Source of the DNA: an uncultured Acidimicrobiaceae bacterium
Lineage (GTDB): Bacteria; Actinomycetota; Acidimicrobiia; Spongiisociales; UBA5794
DNA length: 64,000 nucleotides
Assembly (NCBI GenBank): GCA_947258375.1
Contig: CAMYIJ010000013.1
Span: 70,171 to 134,170, forward strand
Direction of reading: 5' to 3'
Shown here piece after piece: positions 7,846-16,195 of the stretch (position 1 is the stretch's first letter; every line of letters begins with the position of its first letter). The position numbers and the translations under genes are program-made. The notes below the pieces were generated by a model. It worked only from the letters and a program-made list of their open reading frames with translations, searched no databases and had not been told where the DNA came from.

Positions 7846-9039
7846 ATGAGCGACGGAGCCCTCGCCGGGCTCAAGGTGATCGACCTGACGAGGGTTCTGG
7901 CCGGCCCGCTGTGCACGATGTGGCTCGGCGACATGGGTGCCGACGTCATCAAGCTCGAGCGCCCCGGCTCCGGAGACGACACCCGCTCCTGGGGGCCTCC
8001 GTTTGCCGGCACCGAGTCCGCCTACTTCCTCAGCGCCAACCGCAACAAGCGCAGCATGACCCTCGACCTGTCGTCGGAGAAGGGACGTGACATCGTCAAG
8101 CAGCTGATCGGCGACGCCGACATCGTCGTCGACAACTTCAAGCTCGGCACGCTTGACCGATGGGGTCTCACCGACGACTGGTATGAGGCCAACGCGCCCC
8201 GGGCGATCCGGTGCACGATCTCGGGATACGGCTCATCGGGCCCCAAGGCCGGCAAGGCCGGGTACGACTTCATCCTGCAGGCCGAGACCGGATTGATGGC
8301 GATCACCGGTGAGGCCAACGGTGAGTCGATGAAGCTCGGCGTCGCCATCGTCGACATCTGCTCCGGCATGCTCGCCACGATCTCGGTGCTCGGGGCGCTG
8401 GCGGCACGCGATCGCACCGGCGAGGGGCAGCTCAGAGATGTGTCGCTGCACGACACCGGCCTGCAGATGCTCGCCAATGTCGCGTCCAACTACCTCGTTT
8501 CCGAGGAGGACGCCGGAAGGTACGGCAACGGTCATCCCAACATCGTGCCCTATCGCACGTATCCGACCGCAGATGGTGAACTGGCGCTGGCGGTCGGCAA
8601 CGACGCCCAATTCGCCCGCCTCGCCGCCCTGCTGGGGCATCCCGACTGGGCCACCGACGACCGATTCGCCCGGAATCGGGATCGCGTCGCCAACCGGGAC
8701 CTCGTCGATGGCCTCATCCGCGACATCATGCTCACGAAGAGTCGCGCCGACTGGATCGCCCTGCTGGACCCGGCCGGCATACCCTCCGGTCCGATCAACT
8801 CCGTAGCCGAGGCGCTGGAGAGTGAACAGACCGCGGGACGCGGCATCATCGCCACCGTCGACCAGACCGCAGCCGGCATCCAGAGGCTGGTGGGCATCCC
8901 CTTCCGGATGTTCGGCACTCCGGCAACCGTCCGCCGCCCCCCGCCGACTCTCGGCGAACACACCGCCGAGGTGCTGCGCGAGGAGCTGCAGCTGAGCGAT
9001 GCCGCCATCGCCGAACTAGCCGAATCCGGAACAACGTAA
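7846..9039 (+). CDS. CaiB/BaiF family CoA-transferase
   Basis: A 397-residue class III CoA-transferase, which moves CoA from an acyl-CoA such as succinyl-CoA to a carboxylic acid. The family N-terminus LKVIDLTRVLAGPLC, the GADVIKLERP segment and NRNKRSMTLDL are all present. The class III nucleophilic Asp is expected in the SLHD region or nearby. Length is normal for a single-chain member. It lies between the BadI-like gene and two amidohydrolases and probably activates the pathway acid. A broken paralogue lies at 25143-26202, and this intact copy serves as the reference for the size of that deletion. Confidence 0.92.
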   Translation: MSDGALAGLKVIDLTRVLAGPLCTMWLGDMGADVIKLERPGSGDDTRSWGPPFAGTESAYFLSANRNKRSMTLDLSSEKGRDIVKQLIGDADIVVDNFKLGTLDRWGLTDDWYEANAPRAIRCTISGYGSSGPKAGKAGYDFILQAETGLMAITGEANGESMKLGVAIVDICSGMLATISVLGALAARDRTGEGQLRDVSLHDTGLQMLANVASNYLVSEEDAGRYGNGHPNIVPYRTYPTADGELALAVGNDAQFARLAALLGHPDWATDDRFARNRDRVANRDLVDGLIRDIMLTKSRADWIALLDPAGIPSGPINSVAEALESEQTAGRGIIATVDQTAAGIQRLVGIPFRMFGTPATVRRPPPTLGEHTAEVLREELQLSDAAIAELAESGTT

Positions 9040-9050
9040 GTGAGGACAAC

Positions 9051-10115
9051 ATGACAGACGAGTGGTGGCCCGAGCTCGGACCGCAATGGCAGCCGACGAC
9101 GGCCCAGAAGCCTCCCGGCCGCACCATCGACGTGCACACGCATCTGATGGTCGATGCCAGCGCTGAGGTGGCCAATCCCCACTTCAAGCCCGAAATGGAC
9201 CCGCGGACGTTCTTCTCACCGGATGTGACCAAACGCTATAACAAGGAGTTCCGCAGCCAGCCCCACATCGCCGCCAAGTTCCGTGAGCCTGCGGCTCGCA
9301 TCGAGGACATGGACATGCAGGGCATCGACATGCAGGTGATCGCCATCGCACCACCGCAGTACTACTACTGGCTCGACTCCGAGGTGGCCCCCCGGGCGAT
9401 CCACCTCCAGCACGAACGCTTTACCGAAGTGGTCCGCGAGCATCCGGATCGTTTTGTGGCCGTGGCCAACCTCCCGATGGACCATCCCGATCTGGCAGTG
9501 GAGGTGATGCGCGAAGCCAAGGAGAACTACGGATTCCATGGTTTCGAGCTGAACGGCGACGTCAACGGAGCCGACTACGACGAGCGCCGGTTCGACGTCG
9601 TGTGGGAGGCCGCCGAGGAACTCGAGATGACGGCGATCCTCCATCCGATGGGCTTCACCGACGGACAGCGGATGGACGATTACTACCTGGTCAACGTCAT
9701 CTGTATGCCCCTGGCCTCAACGGTCGCGATCTCGCGGATGATCCTCGGCGGGGTATGGGAACGGTTCCCCGACTTCAACATGGTGGTGGTTCACGGCGGC
9801 GGCTACCTGCCGTTCTACTTCGCCCGCACCGACCACGCCTTTGGGGTCAGACCGGAGCTGCGCCATCACATCGATCGCCTGCCGAGCGAGTACCTGCACA
9901 AGCTCCACTTCGATACGGCGGTCTTCAAGCCCGAAATGGTGCGCTACCTGATCGACGAATTCGGGGCCGAGAAGGTGCTCATGGGCACCGACTACCCGTT
10001 CGACATGGGCCCGACCGATCCGCTCGGATTCCTGGCGGATGTTCCCATGACCGAACGCGAACGCAGCCTGGTGCTCGGCGACAACGCCGCCCGGCTGTTC
10101 AAGATCGACGGCTAG
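9051..10115 (+). CDS. amidohydrolase-2 family protein
   Basis: A 354-residue member of the ACMSD-like amidohydrolase-2 family. It has IDVHTH as the first metal motif after an unusually long 25-residue N-terminal lead. The substrate-loop sequence PPQYYYW resembles VYQYYYW in the gene at 2513, VVVHGGGYLPFY carries a metal-site His, and LMGTDYPFDMG is the terminal Asp motif. The start follows GAGGACAAC at 11 bp from the preceding stop. The next gene is another paralogue 6 bp downstream. Two related subunits in tandem could make a hetero-oligomer or act on successive intermediates. Reaction unknown: C-C decarboxylation or hydrolysis. Confidence 0.88.
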   Translation: MTDEWWPELGPQWQPTTAQKPPGRTIDVHTHLMVDASAEVANPHFKPEMDPRTFFSPDVTKRYNKEFRSQPHIAAKFREPAARIEDMDMQGIDMQVIAIAPPQYYYWLDSEVAPRAIHLQHERFTEVVREHPDRFVAVANLPMDHPDLAVEVMREAKENYGFHGFELNGDVNGADYDERRFDVVWEAAEELEMTAILHPMGFTDGQRMDDYYLVNVICMPLASTVAISRMILGGVWERFPDFNMVVVHGGGYLPFYFARTDHAFGVRPELRHHIDRLPSEYLHKLHFDTAVFKPEMVRYLIDEFGAEKVLMGTDYPFDMGPTDPLGFLADVPMTERERSLVLGDNAARLFKIDG

Positions 10116-10121
10116 CCGGAC

Positions 10122-11135
10122 GTGCCCCCCGCCATCGACGTTCATGCCCACGCCTCGCCGGCGATTCCCGATCTCGCCGCAATGCGGGAGGTTGACCAGG
10201 GGGCCGTGCCCGAAGTCGTCCGCGACGGCGAGATGGTGTTCTTCCGCTATCGCGACGGCACGATCAATGGGCCGGCGCCGCGCGGCATCGTCGACGTCGA
10301 GCACCGCCTCGACGACATGGAGCGGACGGGCGTGGCCCATCAGGTGATCAGCGCCCGGCCCCGGTTCTTCACATACGATCTGGAGGCCGAACCCGCGGCC
10401 AGGCTGGCGGCGCTCACCAACGATTCGCTCGTGGGGATGGCCTCCACCGAGCCCGCAGCCCTCAGCGTCATGATCAGCCTGCCGCTGCAATCGGCGGAGG
10501 CCTCGATCGCCGAGGTCACCCGCTGGGCTCCCAATCCGCTGGTGCGCGGAGTCCTCGTCGACTCCAACATCGCCGGGCGCGACTACGCCGATCCCGAGCT
10601 GGCACCGGTATGGGCCGCGCTCGAGGCCGCCGGACTGCCCGTGCTGGTCCATCCTTACCAGGCGGACGTTGTCGGCCGGGAACGGCTGCAGAAGCACTAC
10701 CTGTTCAACCTCATCGGCAACCCGGCGGATACCACCATCGCGATCGGTAACGTCGTCTTCGGTGGCCTGCTCGACATCTATCCGGCGCTGCGGTGGGGGT
10801 TCGTGCACGGCGGGGGCGTCGCCCCGTACCTGGTCGGCCGGTGGGACCACGGCTGGCGTCACCGCGCCACCACCCGGGAGAATATCGAGCACACTCCCCC
10901 GTCCGAGCTGCTGCGCCGACTGTGGTTCGACTGTATCGTCCACGAGCCGGCGGCACTACATTTCCTCGCCGGCCGGGTGGGATGGGACCGCATAATGCTG
11001 GGAACCGACTATCCATTCGACATGGGCTACCAGGATCCCATGGGCTTCATCGACAGCGCCCGGCTCGAAGCCGTCCAGCGAGCCGCCGTGCTCAATGAGA
11101 ACCCGGCGCGATTCCTTCGGGCCCGACAGTCATGA
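10122..11135 (+). CDS. amidohydrolase-2 family protein
   Basis: A 337-residue paralogue of the preceding gene. It has IDVHAH at residues 5-10, FVHGGGVAPY in the middle and MLGTDYPFDMG near the C-terminus. The start is a GTG immediately before the conserved beta-strand, 6 bp after the previous stop, with no separate promoter. Its last four bases overlap the ATG of the lipoprotein gene (ATGA). Family membership is secure; the substrate is not. A shared operon with a CoA-transferase, a BadI-like hydrolase and an MmgE/PrpD protein suggests a ring or branched-acid degradation route. Confidence 0.88.
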   Translation: MPPAIDVHAHASPAIPDLAAMREVDQGAVPEVVRDGEMVFFRYRDGTINGPAPRGIVDVEHRLDDMERTGVAHQVISARPRFFTYDLEAEPAARLAALTNDSLVGMASTEPAALSVMISLPLQSAEASIAEVTRWAPNPLVRGVLVDSNIAGRDYADPELAPVWAALEAAGLPVLVHPYQADVVGRERLQKHYLFNLIGNPADTTIAIGNVVFGGLLDIYPALRWGFVHGGGVAPYLVGRWDHGWRHRATTRENIEHTPPSELLRRLWFDCIVHEPAALHFLAGRVGWDRIMLGTDYPFDMGYQDPMGFIDSARLEAVQRAAVLNENPARFLRARQS

Positions 11136-12100
11136 AGGCGATCAAGTCGACGATGGCGCTCCTTCTCCTGACCGCGGGGTGCTCCGGCGGGTCCGACACC
11201 TTCGCCACCATCGATGATGTGGCTATCCCGACGGAGGCATTCACCGCGCTCCACGTGGACGTTGCGGAGCTCAACGACGATGAGGTGGCGCGCTCGGCAC
11301 TCCTACTGATACTCCACAATGCCTTTGCCGCCGAGGCGCAGGATGCTCTCGGCATCACGGCCGACGCGTCCCTCGTGGCCGAGCGCTTCGCCGAACGCAC
11401 GGAGACGTTTCGAGCGCGCGGCGATCTCGACGAGCAGCTGGCGCTGCGCAACTTGACGCCCCAGAGGTTTCAGATCGAGGCCGAGCTCGACGTTCTCCGC
11501 GACGCGGTGAGCGCCGCGTCGGTCCGAGACGAGGCACCCGGCTTCGACCTCGACGCCGCTTACGAGGCCTATCTGATGGACAACGCAGAAGTGTGCATCC
11601 AGCAAATACAGATCGACGACCTCTCAATAGTCGATGCACTGGTCGCCCGGCTCGATTCCGGAGATCCGTTCTCCGAAGTCGCCAGGGATGTATCGATCGA
11701 CTCCTTCGTCGATAGGGAGCCCGGCCGGAGCGGTGCCGGAGGCGATTTTGGCTGTTCGGCTCCGATGGCGTTGCCGACCGGACTCGGCCAAGCCGCCCTG
11801 ACGGCGCCGATCGACGAACCCGTGGGGCCGATTGCCAGCGCCAACGGGGTTCACGTGCTCTGGGTGTACGGCCGGACTGCGGCGCCGCTGGCCGACGTGC
11901 GCCCAGCGGTCCTCGAACATGCGATACCGCTCCAGGGCGAGGAGATGTTCCGACTCTGGGCGGTAGACGTTCTGCAGAAGATCGATGTCGAACTCGACGC
12001 CGCCTATGGCCGTTGGGCAATGCTGCCCGAGACCGATCCGGTGCCCACCGTGGTATCACCGGACCTCTACGGTTCGATTATCTCGGACGGCTCGTCGTGA
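11132..12100 (+). CDS. PpiC-type peptidyl-prolyl isomerase lipoprotein
   Basis: A 322-residue exported lipoprotein. The N-terminal signal peptide ends at the lipobox LTAGC with Cys17 as the lipidation site. A SurA-like N-terminal helical region follows, then a parvulin-type domain. The segment from about residue 150 contains the glycine-rich parvulin core GGDFGCS and the terminal strand NGVHVLWV. It would fold or chaperone secreted proteins outside the membrane. It overlaps the upstream amidohydrolase by 4 bp (ATGA) and the downstream PrpD gene by 4 bp (GTGA), so it is translationally coupled within a metabolic operon. That context is unusual, since no other gene of the operon is exported. 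Confidence 0.82.
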   Translation: MKAIKSTMALLLLTAGCSGGSDTFATIDDVAIPTEAFTALHVDVAELNDDEVARSALLLILHNAFAAEAQDALGITADASLVAERFAERTETFRARGDLDEQLALRNLTPQRFQIEAELDVLRDAVSAASVRDEAPGFDLDAAYEAYLMDNAEVCIQQIQIDDLSIVDALVARLDSGDPFSEVARDVSIDSFVDREPGRSGAGGDFGCSAPMALPTGLGQAALTAPIDEPVGPIASANGVHVLWVYGRTAAPLADVRPAVLEHAIPLQGEEMFRLWAVDVLQKIDVELDAAYGRWAMLPETDPVPTVVSPDLYGSIISDGSS

Positions 12101-13476
12101 CGATTGCGGAGCGCTATGCCGACTACGCAACCACCCTGAGCTATGACGATCTGCCGCCGGATGTTGTCGATCACGCCAAGAAGCTGATCCTCGACATCTT
12201 GGCGAACGCGATCGGCGGACACGACTGGATGGAATCCGGCCCCTCGATCCTGCGCGGGGTCCGCCACCTGAATCGATCAGGCAGCGGAGCCACTGTTCTG
12301 GCCAGTGGTGAGGCTATGGCCCCGGAGTGGGCTGCCCTCGCCAACGGGTCGTTCGCCCACAGCCTCGACTACGACAACCATCACGCCAAAGGGGTCATCC
12401 ACGCCGGGTCGTCTGTGGTGACAACGGCGCTGGCCGCCGCCGAGGAGACGGCGGCAACCGGCCGGGAGCTCATCACCGCGGTTGTGATCGGCTACGAGAT
12501 CGCCTGCCGCCTGGCCATGGCGCTCGGCCCCCATTCGTCCCACGAGATGGGCTTCCACCCCACCGGCACCTGCGCCACGTTCTCGTCCTCGGCGATCGTG
12601 GGGCGGCTGCGCGGGTTGAGCGCCGCCGAGATCGTCAACGCCATTGGACTCAACGGCTCCCAAGCGGCCGGCTCGATGCAGTACGTAGTCAACGGCGCTT
12701 GGAACAAACGCACCCATCCCGGCCTGGCCGCGCACTCCGGGTTCGTTGCGGCCACTCTTGCCGGCGAGGGATTCATCGGAGCCGCCGAGGTGTTCGAAGG
12801 CGAGCAGGGCTTCTTCCAGGGCTACGCGTTGCGGCCGACTCCGGAGCGGGCGCTCGAGACTCTCGGAGCGGCGCATGAGACGCTCGAAGTCGCCATCAAG
12901 CCGTTCTCGCTGTGCCGCTACACCCACCAGACTCTCGATCTTCTGATTGCCCTTGCCAACGAGCGGGCAATCGACCCGACGGAGGTCGAGTCGATCCTCA
13001 TCGAGATGCCGACGTACGGCGTGCAGCTGTGCGGTTCACCGATCGAGGCCAAACGGCAGCCGACCTCGGCTGTGGACGCCCAGTTCAGTGGCCCCTACGC
13101 CGCCGCCCTGGCGCTGACCGAGAAGCGGGCCGGGATGGATGTGTTCACCAGCGTCCTCGAAAGCCGCATGAGTGACGAGTTCCGCCGGCTGATGGCAATC
13201 ACCGATGTGCGCCAGGCAGACGACCTCGACGCAATTCATCCCGAGTTCTGGCCGGGTCGGGTGACGATCCAGGTCGGTGGCGAGAAGATTCAGCGCTACA
13301 GCAAGCACATGCTCGGCGAGAAGGAACGGCCGATGCCCATGGAAGGGGTGCAGGCCAAGTTCATCGAGCTGAGCCCGAACCACGACGAAGCCACCCGCCG
13401 GGCAGTCTTCGCCGCAGTAGATGACCTCGAGAACCTGACCGCGGCCGACCTGGTGGCTCCGCTGCGAAGGAGTTGA
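12097..13476 (+). CDS. MmgE/PrpD family protein
   Basis: A 459-residue protein of the MmgE/PrpD family, whose known members are 2-methylcitrate dehydratase and cis-aconitate decarboxylase. Typical elements are DILANAIGG near residue 30, the ANGSFAHSLDYDNHH active-site segment, and GFHPTGTCATF with conserved His and Thr. The start is the GTG in GTGA overlapping the upstream lipoprotein stop; this gives the usual MTIAERYADY-like N-terminus. It would dehydrate or decarboxylate a branched tricarboxylic acid or similar compound in the cytoplasm. It is followed 3 bp later by a DUF2867 gene. Exact reaction unknown. Confidence 0.9.
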   Translation: MTIAERYADYATTLSYDDLPPDVVDHAKKLILDILANAIGGHDWMESGPSILRGVRHLNRSGSGATVLASGEAMAPEWAALANGSFAHSLDYDNHHAKGVIHAGSSVVTTALAAAEETAATGRELITAVVIGYEIACRLAMALGPHSSHEMGFHPTGTCATFSSSAIVGRLRGLSAAEIVNAIGLNGSQAAGSMQYVVNGAWNKRTHPGLAAHSGFVAATLAGEGFIGAAEVFEGEQGFFQGYALRPTPERALETLGAAHETLEVAIKPFSLCRYTHQTLDLLIALANERAIDPTEVESILIEMPTYGVQLCGSPIEAKRQPTSAVDAQFSGPYAAALALTEKRAGMDVFTSVLESRMSDEFRRLMAITDVRQADDLDAIHPEFWPGRVTIQVGGEKIQRYSKHMLGEKERPMPMEGVQAKFIELSPNHDEATRRAVFAAVDDLENLTAADLVAPLRRS

Positions 13477-13479
13477 GCG

Positions 13480-14091
13480 GTGGCGTTGAACTCGAGAATC
13501 GACCCATCGGAACACGCCCGCCTTCCGTGGCTCATCAACCAGATCGCCTCCGACTTCAAACTGATCGATGCGTGGGCCCTGCCGGCTGAGGGTGACCTCA
13601 AGGAGTTCACCGACCTCTGCTCAATGGTCGCCGACCTCGACCTGGCAGACGACAAGAGCTCGAAGCTCGCTACAGCATTGTTCGCAGTGCGCAGATGGCT
13701 TGGACAACGATTCGGATGGGACGACGCCCCCAACACCCTCGCAATACCGGGCTGCACCGAAACGTCGCTTCAGGAGCGACTGCCCGACGACCCGGCGATC
13801 CCTGGCGGCGAGACGATCAGCAGTACCAGCTTCACGCCATTTCGGTCCGTATATCGGACCCAAGACGAATGGGCGTTGGAGCTGTCCAACACAACGGTGC
13901 ATGCAGTGATCCACCTGGGTTGGGTGTCCCATGGCGGGAACAGATACCGAGGACAGCTCGGCATCTACGTCAAGCCCCGGGGCCGCTCCGGCGCGGTCTA
14001 CATGGCGGCCATCGCCCCGTTTCGCCACCTCATCATCTACCCCGCACTGATGCGGCGCATCGAACGCACCTGGCAGGCTCGCACCGGCTAG
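13480..14091 (+). CDS. DUF2867-like protein
   Basis: A 203-residue cytoplasmic protein that I assign to the DUF2867 type from the D-x-WALP segment near residue 30 and the C-terminal part, which ends IIYPALMRRIERTW. It starts at a GTG 3 bp after the MmgE/PrpD stop, so it is the distal gene of the same operon. No catalytic motif is evident and no biochemical role is known to me for the family. It has no signal peptide and no membrane segment. The following 158 bp before the convergent gene contain no further gene and only a small 5-bp hairpin. Confidence 0.65.
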   Translation: MALNSRIDPSEHARLPWLINQIASDFKLIDAWALPAEGDLKEFTDLCSMVADLDLADDKSSKLATALFAVRRWLGQRFGWDDAPNTLAIPGCTETSLQERLPDDPAIPGGETISSTSFTPFRSVYRTQDEWALELSNTTVHAVIHLGWVSHGGNRYRGQLGIYVKPRGRSGAVYMAAIAPFRHLIIYPALMRRIERTWQARTG

Positions 14092-14249
14092 GCGGACGAC
14101 TGACGCGCGTCCAGGCAACCTACCCGGACGCTTCCACTTACGATCTCGTCTTCGAGGGCCCGGCGGGAAACTGGCAGCGGGCGTCGTTACGACGACAAAT
14201 CCGCCGCCGCCGTGACCCGAGCCGCAAGGCTTCGGAGTCCGGGCAGCAC

Positions 14250-14699
14250 CTAACCGGTAACGTCACTCAACAGCACGATGTCGCGACACACGTCGACGCG
14301 CAACCGGTAAGGGCCCATGATGCCGTCTTTCGACCACCGGACTCGACACGTGACCTGCACCAGATCGAGCGCTCCGATATCAGAGGGGATCGGGTCCACA
14401 AAACCGAAGGGCACCTGGTTGTAGGTGGCGCTGCGCCCTGAGTTATCGACCAGCACGAACTTACCGGTCAGGTCCCACACGCCTTGAATGGAGGGAGTGC
14501 CGATCTCGGCGAATGTTGCGCTCCCGACCGGGGTTGCGTCCCTGGCGTCGGCCGCGGCCTTCCACTCTGCCCCCTTCATCAGAAGTGCCAACAAAACAAG
14601 AACGAGAACACCGCCGATCATCACCCACAGGAGTGGCCGACGCGCCCAAGCGGCAGCATCCCGGCTCTGCATCGTCGTCCCCGGCGGAGCGTCGGTCAT
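14250..14699 (-). CDS. hypothetical single-pass membrane protein
   Basis: A 149-residue protein with a short hydrophilic N-terminus, one strong transmembrane segment at about residues 24-41 and a C-terminal extracytoplasmic domain of about 100 residues containing two cysteines. The topology is type II or a signal anchor. I do not recognise the domain, which is rich in short beta-prone strands ending in a VCRDIVLL-like motif. It is convergent with the DUF2867 gene and divergent from the small gene at 14798. Codon usage matches its neighbours, which supports a real gene. Confidence 0.6.
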   Translation of the reverse strand: MTDAPPGTTMQSRDAAAWARRPLLWVMIGGVLVLVLLALLMKGAEWKAAADARDATPVGSATFAEIGTPSIQGVWDLTGKFVLVDNSGRSATYNQVPFGFVDPIPSDIGALDLVQVTCRVRWSKDGIMGPYRLRVDVCRDIVLLSDVTG

Positions 14700-14783
14700 G
14701 CTCCGATGATACCCAGCGGCAATACCAACCTGCAGTTGTCACACCTAGAGGCCCTCGGCCCCTATGCACCGTTGCCAGCTTCC

Positions 14784-14798
14784 TATAAAATGGCAACA
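14784..14798 (+). promoter_or_regulatory. -10-like TATAAA just before a possible leaderless start
   Basis: TATAAA at 14784-14789 is only 9 nt before the ATG of the small membrane gene, and no ribosome site separates them. If this is the -10 element, transcription would begin at or within one base of the ATG, giving a leaderless mRNA of the kind common in actinomycetes. No -35 at 16-18 bp is convincing. Confidence 0.35.
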
Positions 14799-15064
14799 TG
14801 CATTGGGAAGAATCTGCATTTTGGGAGTTCGCGCTGTTCGTTGTCGTCGCCTATGCCGTAGCCTGGCGGCTCGTTCCATGGATGCTCGACAGGCTCACCG
14901 CGAGTATGGCTCCTTTCGCGCCCTGCGAGGCCATCGCTTGTGACGCCGACCTCCCACAGGTGCTCAGCCAGGTAGGCGCCCACTTCGGCACTCCCTCACG
15001 GCAGGTTCCGTGGGACGGCATCGACCGTCTCAACGTCGGTCCGGCGTCCAAGGGTGGGTTGTGA
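14798..15064 (+). CDS. small hypothetical membrane-anchored protein
   Basis: An 88-residue frame with one N-terminal hydrophobic helix (about residues 8-28) and a short polar C-terminal part. There is no Shine-Dalgarno sequence, but a TATAAA box lies 9 nt upstream, compatible with leaderless translation. It is unrecognised and could be a chance frame; position and codon composition make it a modest candidate. It precedes an unrelated amidohydrolase by about 100 bp. Confidence 0.4.
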   Translation: MHWEESAFWEFALFVVVAYAVAWRLVPWMLDRLTASMAPFAPCEAIACDADLPQVLSQVGAHFGTPSRQVPWDGIDRLNVGPASKGGL

Positions 15065-15168
15065 GGTCCGGGACCTCCGGGACCGGCTAGAGCCAACTAC
15101 CGGCCCAGGCTACGGTGCGCGCGCCGCAGCTAGCATCGCGGTTCCAAGCACTTTCCCGGGAGGAAACC

Positions 15169-16188
15169 GTGGCGAAGCCCATTGTCGACCTGCACGCCCA
15201 TGCGATCGTGCCCGCCGCGCTTGTCGAGATGCAGCGAGCTCAACCGGAGTACGGACCCGTCCTGATCGAAGAGGGGGGCCGCCGCTATCTGAAGTATCCC
15301 GAGCGCGAACGGCTCGGACCGCTGCCCGAGGGAATCTTCGAGCAGTCGCTGCGTATCGCCGACATGGACCGGCAACGAGTCGACCGCCAGATCATCGCCA
15401 TCCCGCCGCCCAACTTCCACTACCACGTCCCGAACGAGGTCGGCATCGATTTCGCCCGCCTACAGAACGACGGGCTCATGTGGCTCAGTGACGCCAATCC
15501 GGACCGTTTCCATATATACGGAACCTTGCCACTGCAGGACATCGAAGGCTCCATCACCGAACTGCGCCGGGTGGCGAAGTATCCGCGGCTGCGGGGCATC
15601 CAGTTCGGCACCAACGTCAACGGAGTCGACCTCGACGACCCGATGTTCACTCCAGTGCTCGCCGAGATGGAGTCGCTCGACCTCCCGGTATGGCTGCACC
15701 CGGACCAGCGATCGATCGCCGGGATCGACCGCCTCACGAAGTACTACCTGCAGAACTTCATCGGCAACCCGCTCGAGTCGACCATCGCGATGGGCAAGAT
15801 CATCTTCGGGGGCGTCATGGAACGCCACCCGAATCTGCGATTCGGATTTGTCCACGGCGGCGGATTCACGCCCTATCAGACCGGCCGCTGGGATCACGGC
15901 TGGGCCCAGCGCACCGAGTCGAAACAGTTCATCGATACGAAGCCGCCGAGCGACTACTTCAATCGGTTCTTCATCGACTCGTTGACCCACGATCCGCTGG
16001 CGCTGGAGCTGCTCGGCCGCAGGATCGGCTGGGACCGGGTCGTTCTCGGGAGTGACTATCCGTTCGACATGGCATCCGACGACCCGGTAGCCGGAGTCGA
16101 AGCTGTAGCGGTGATGACTGAGAGCGATCGGGCGGCGGTCCTGTCCGGCAACGCCGATCGGTTCCTGCGGCCGCTGCCTGCAGAGTAG
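15169..16188 (+). CDS. amidohydrolase-2 family protein
   Basis: A 339-residue ACMSD-like amidohydrolase, the fourth of its kind in the window. It has VDLHAH at residues 6-11, PPPNFHYH at the position where its paralogues have PPQYYYW, FVHGGGFTPY, and VLGSDYPFDM with Ser replacing the Thr of the other copies. The start is a GTG preceded by GGGAGGAAACC; longer upstream in-frame starts lack a ribosome site. It leads an operon with an aldo/keto reductase 7 bp downstream and then an IclR regulator and a Gfo/Idh enzyme. Substrate unknown. Confidence 0.88.
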   Translation: MAKPIVDLHAHAIVPAALVEMQRAQPEYGPVLIEEGGRRYLKYPERERLGPLPEGIFEQSLRIADMDRQRVDRQIIAIPPPNFHYHVPNEVGIDFARLQNDGLMWLSDANPDRFHIYGTLPLQDIEGSITELRRVAKYPRLRGIQFGTNVNGVDLDDPMFTPVLAEMESLDLPVWLHPDQRSIAGIDRLTKYYLQNFIGNPLESTIAMGKIIFGGVMERHPNLRFGFVHGGGFTPYQTGRWDHGWAQRTESKQFIDTKPPSDYFNRFFIDSLTHDPLALELLGRRIGWDRVVLGSDYPFDMASDDPVAGVEAVAVMTESDRAAVLSGNADRFLRPLPAE

Positions 16189-16195
16189 GCGCACC

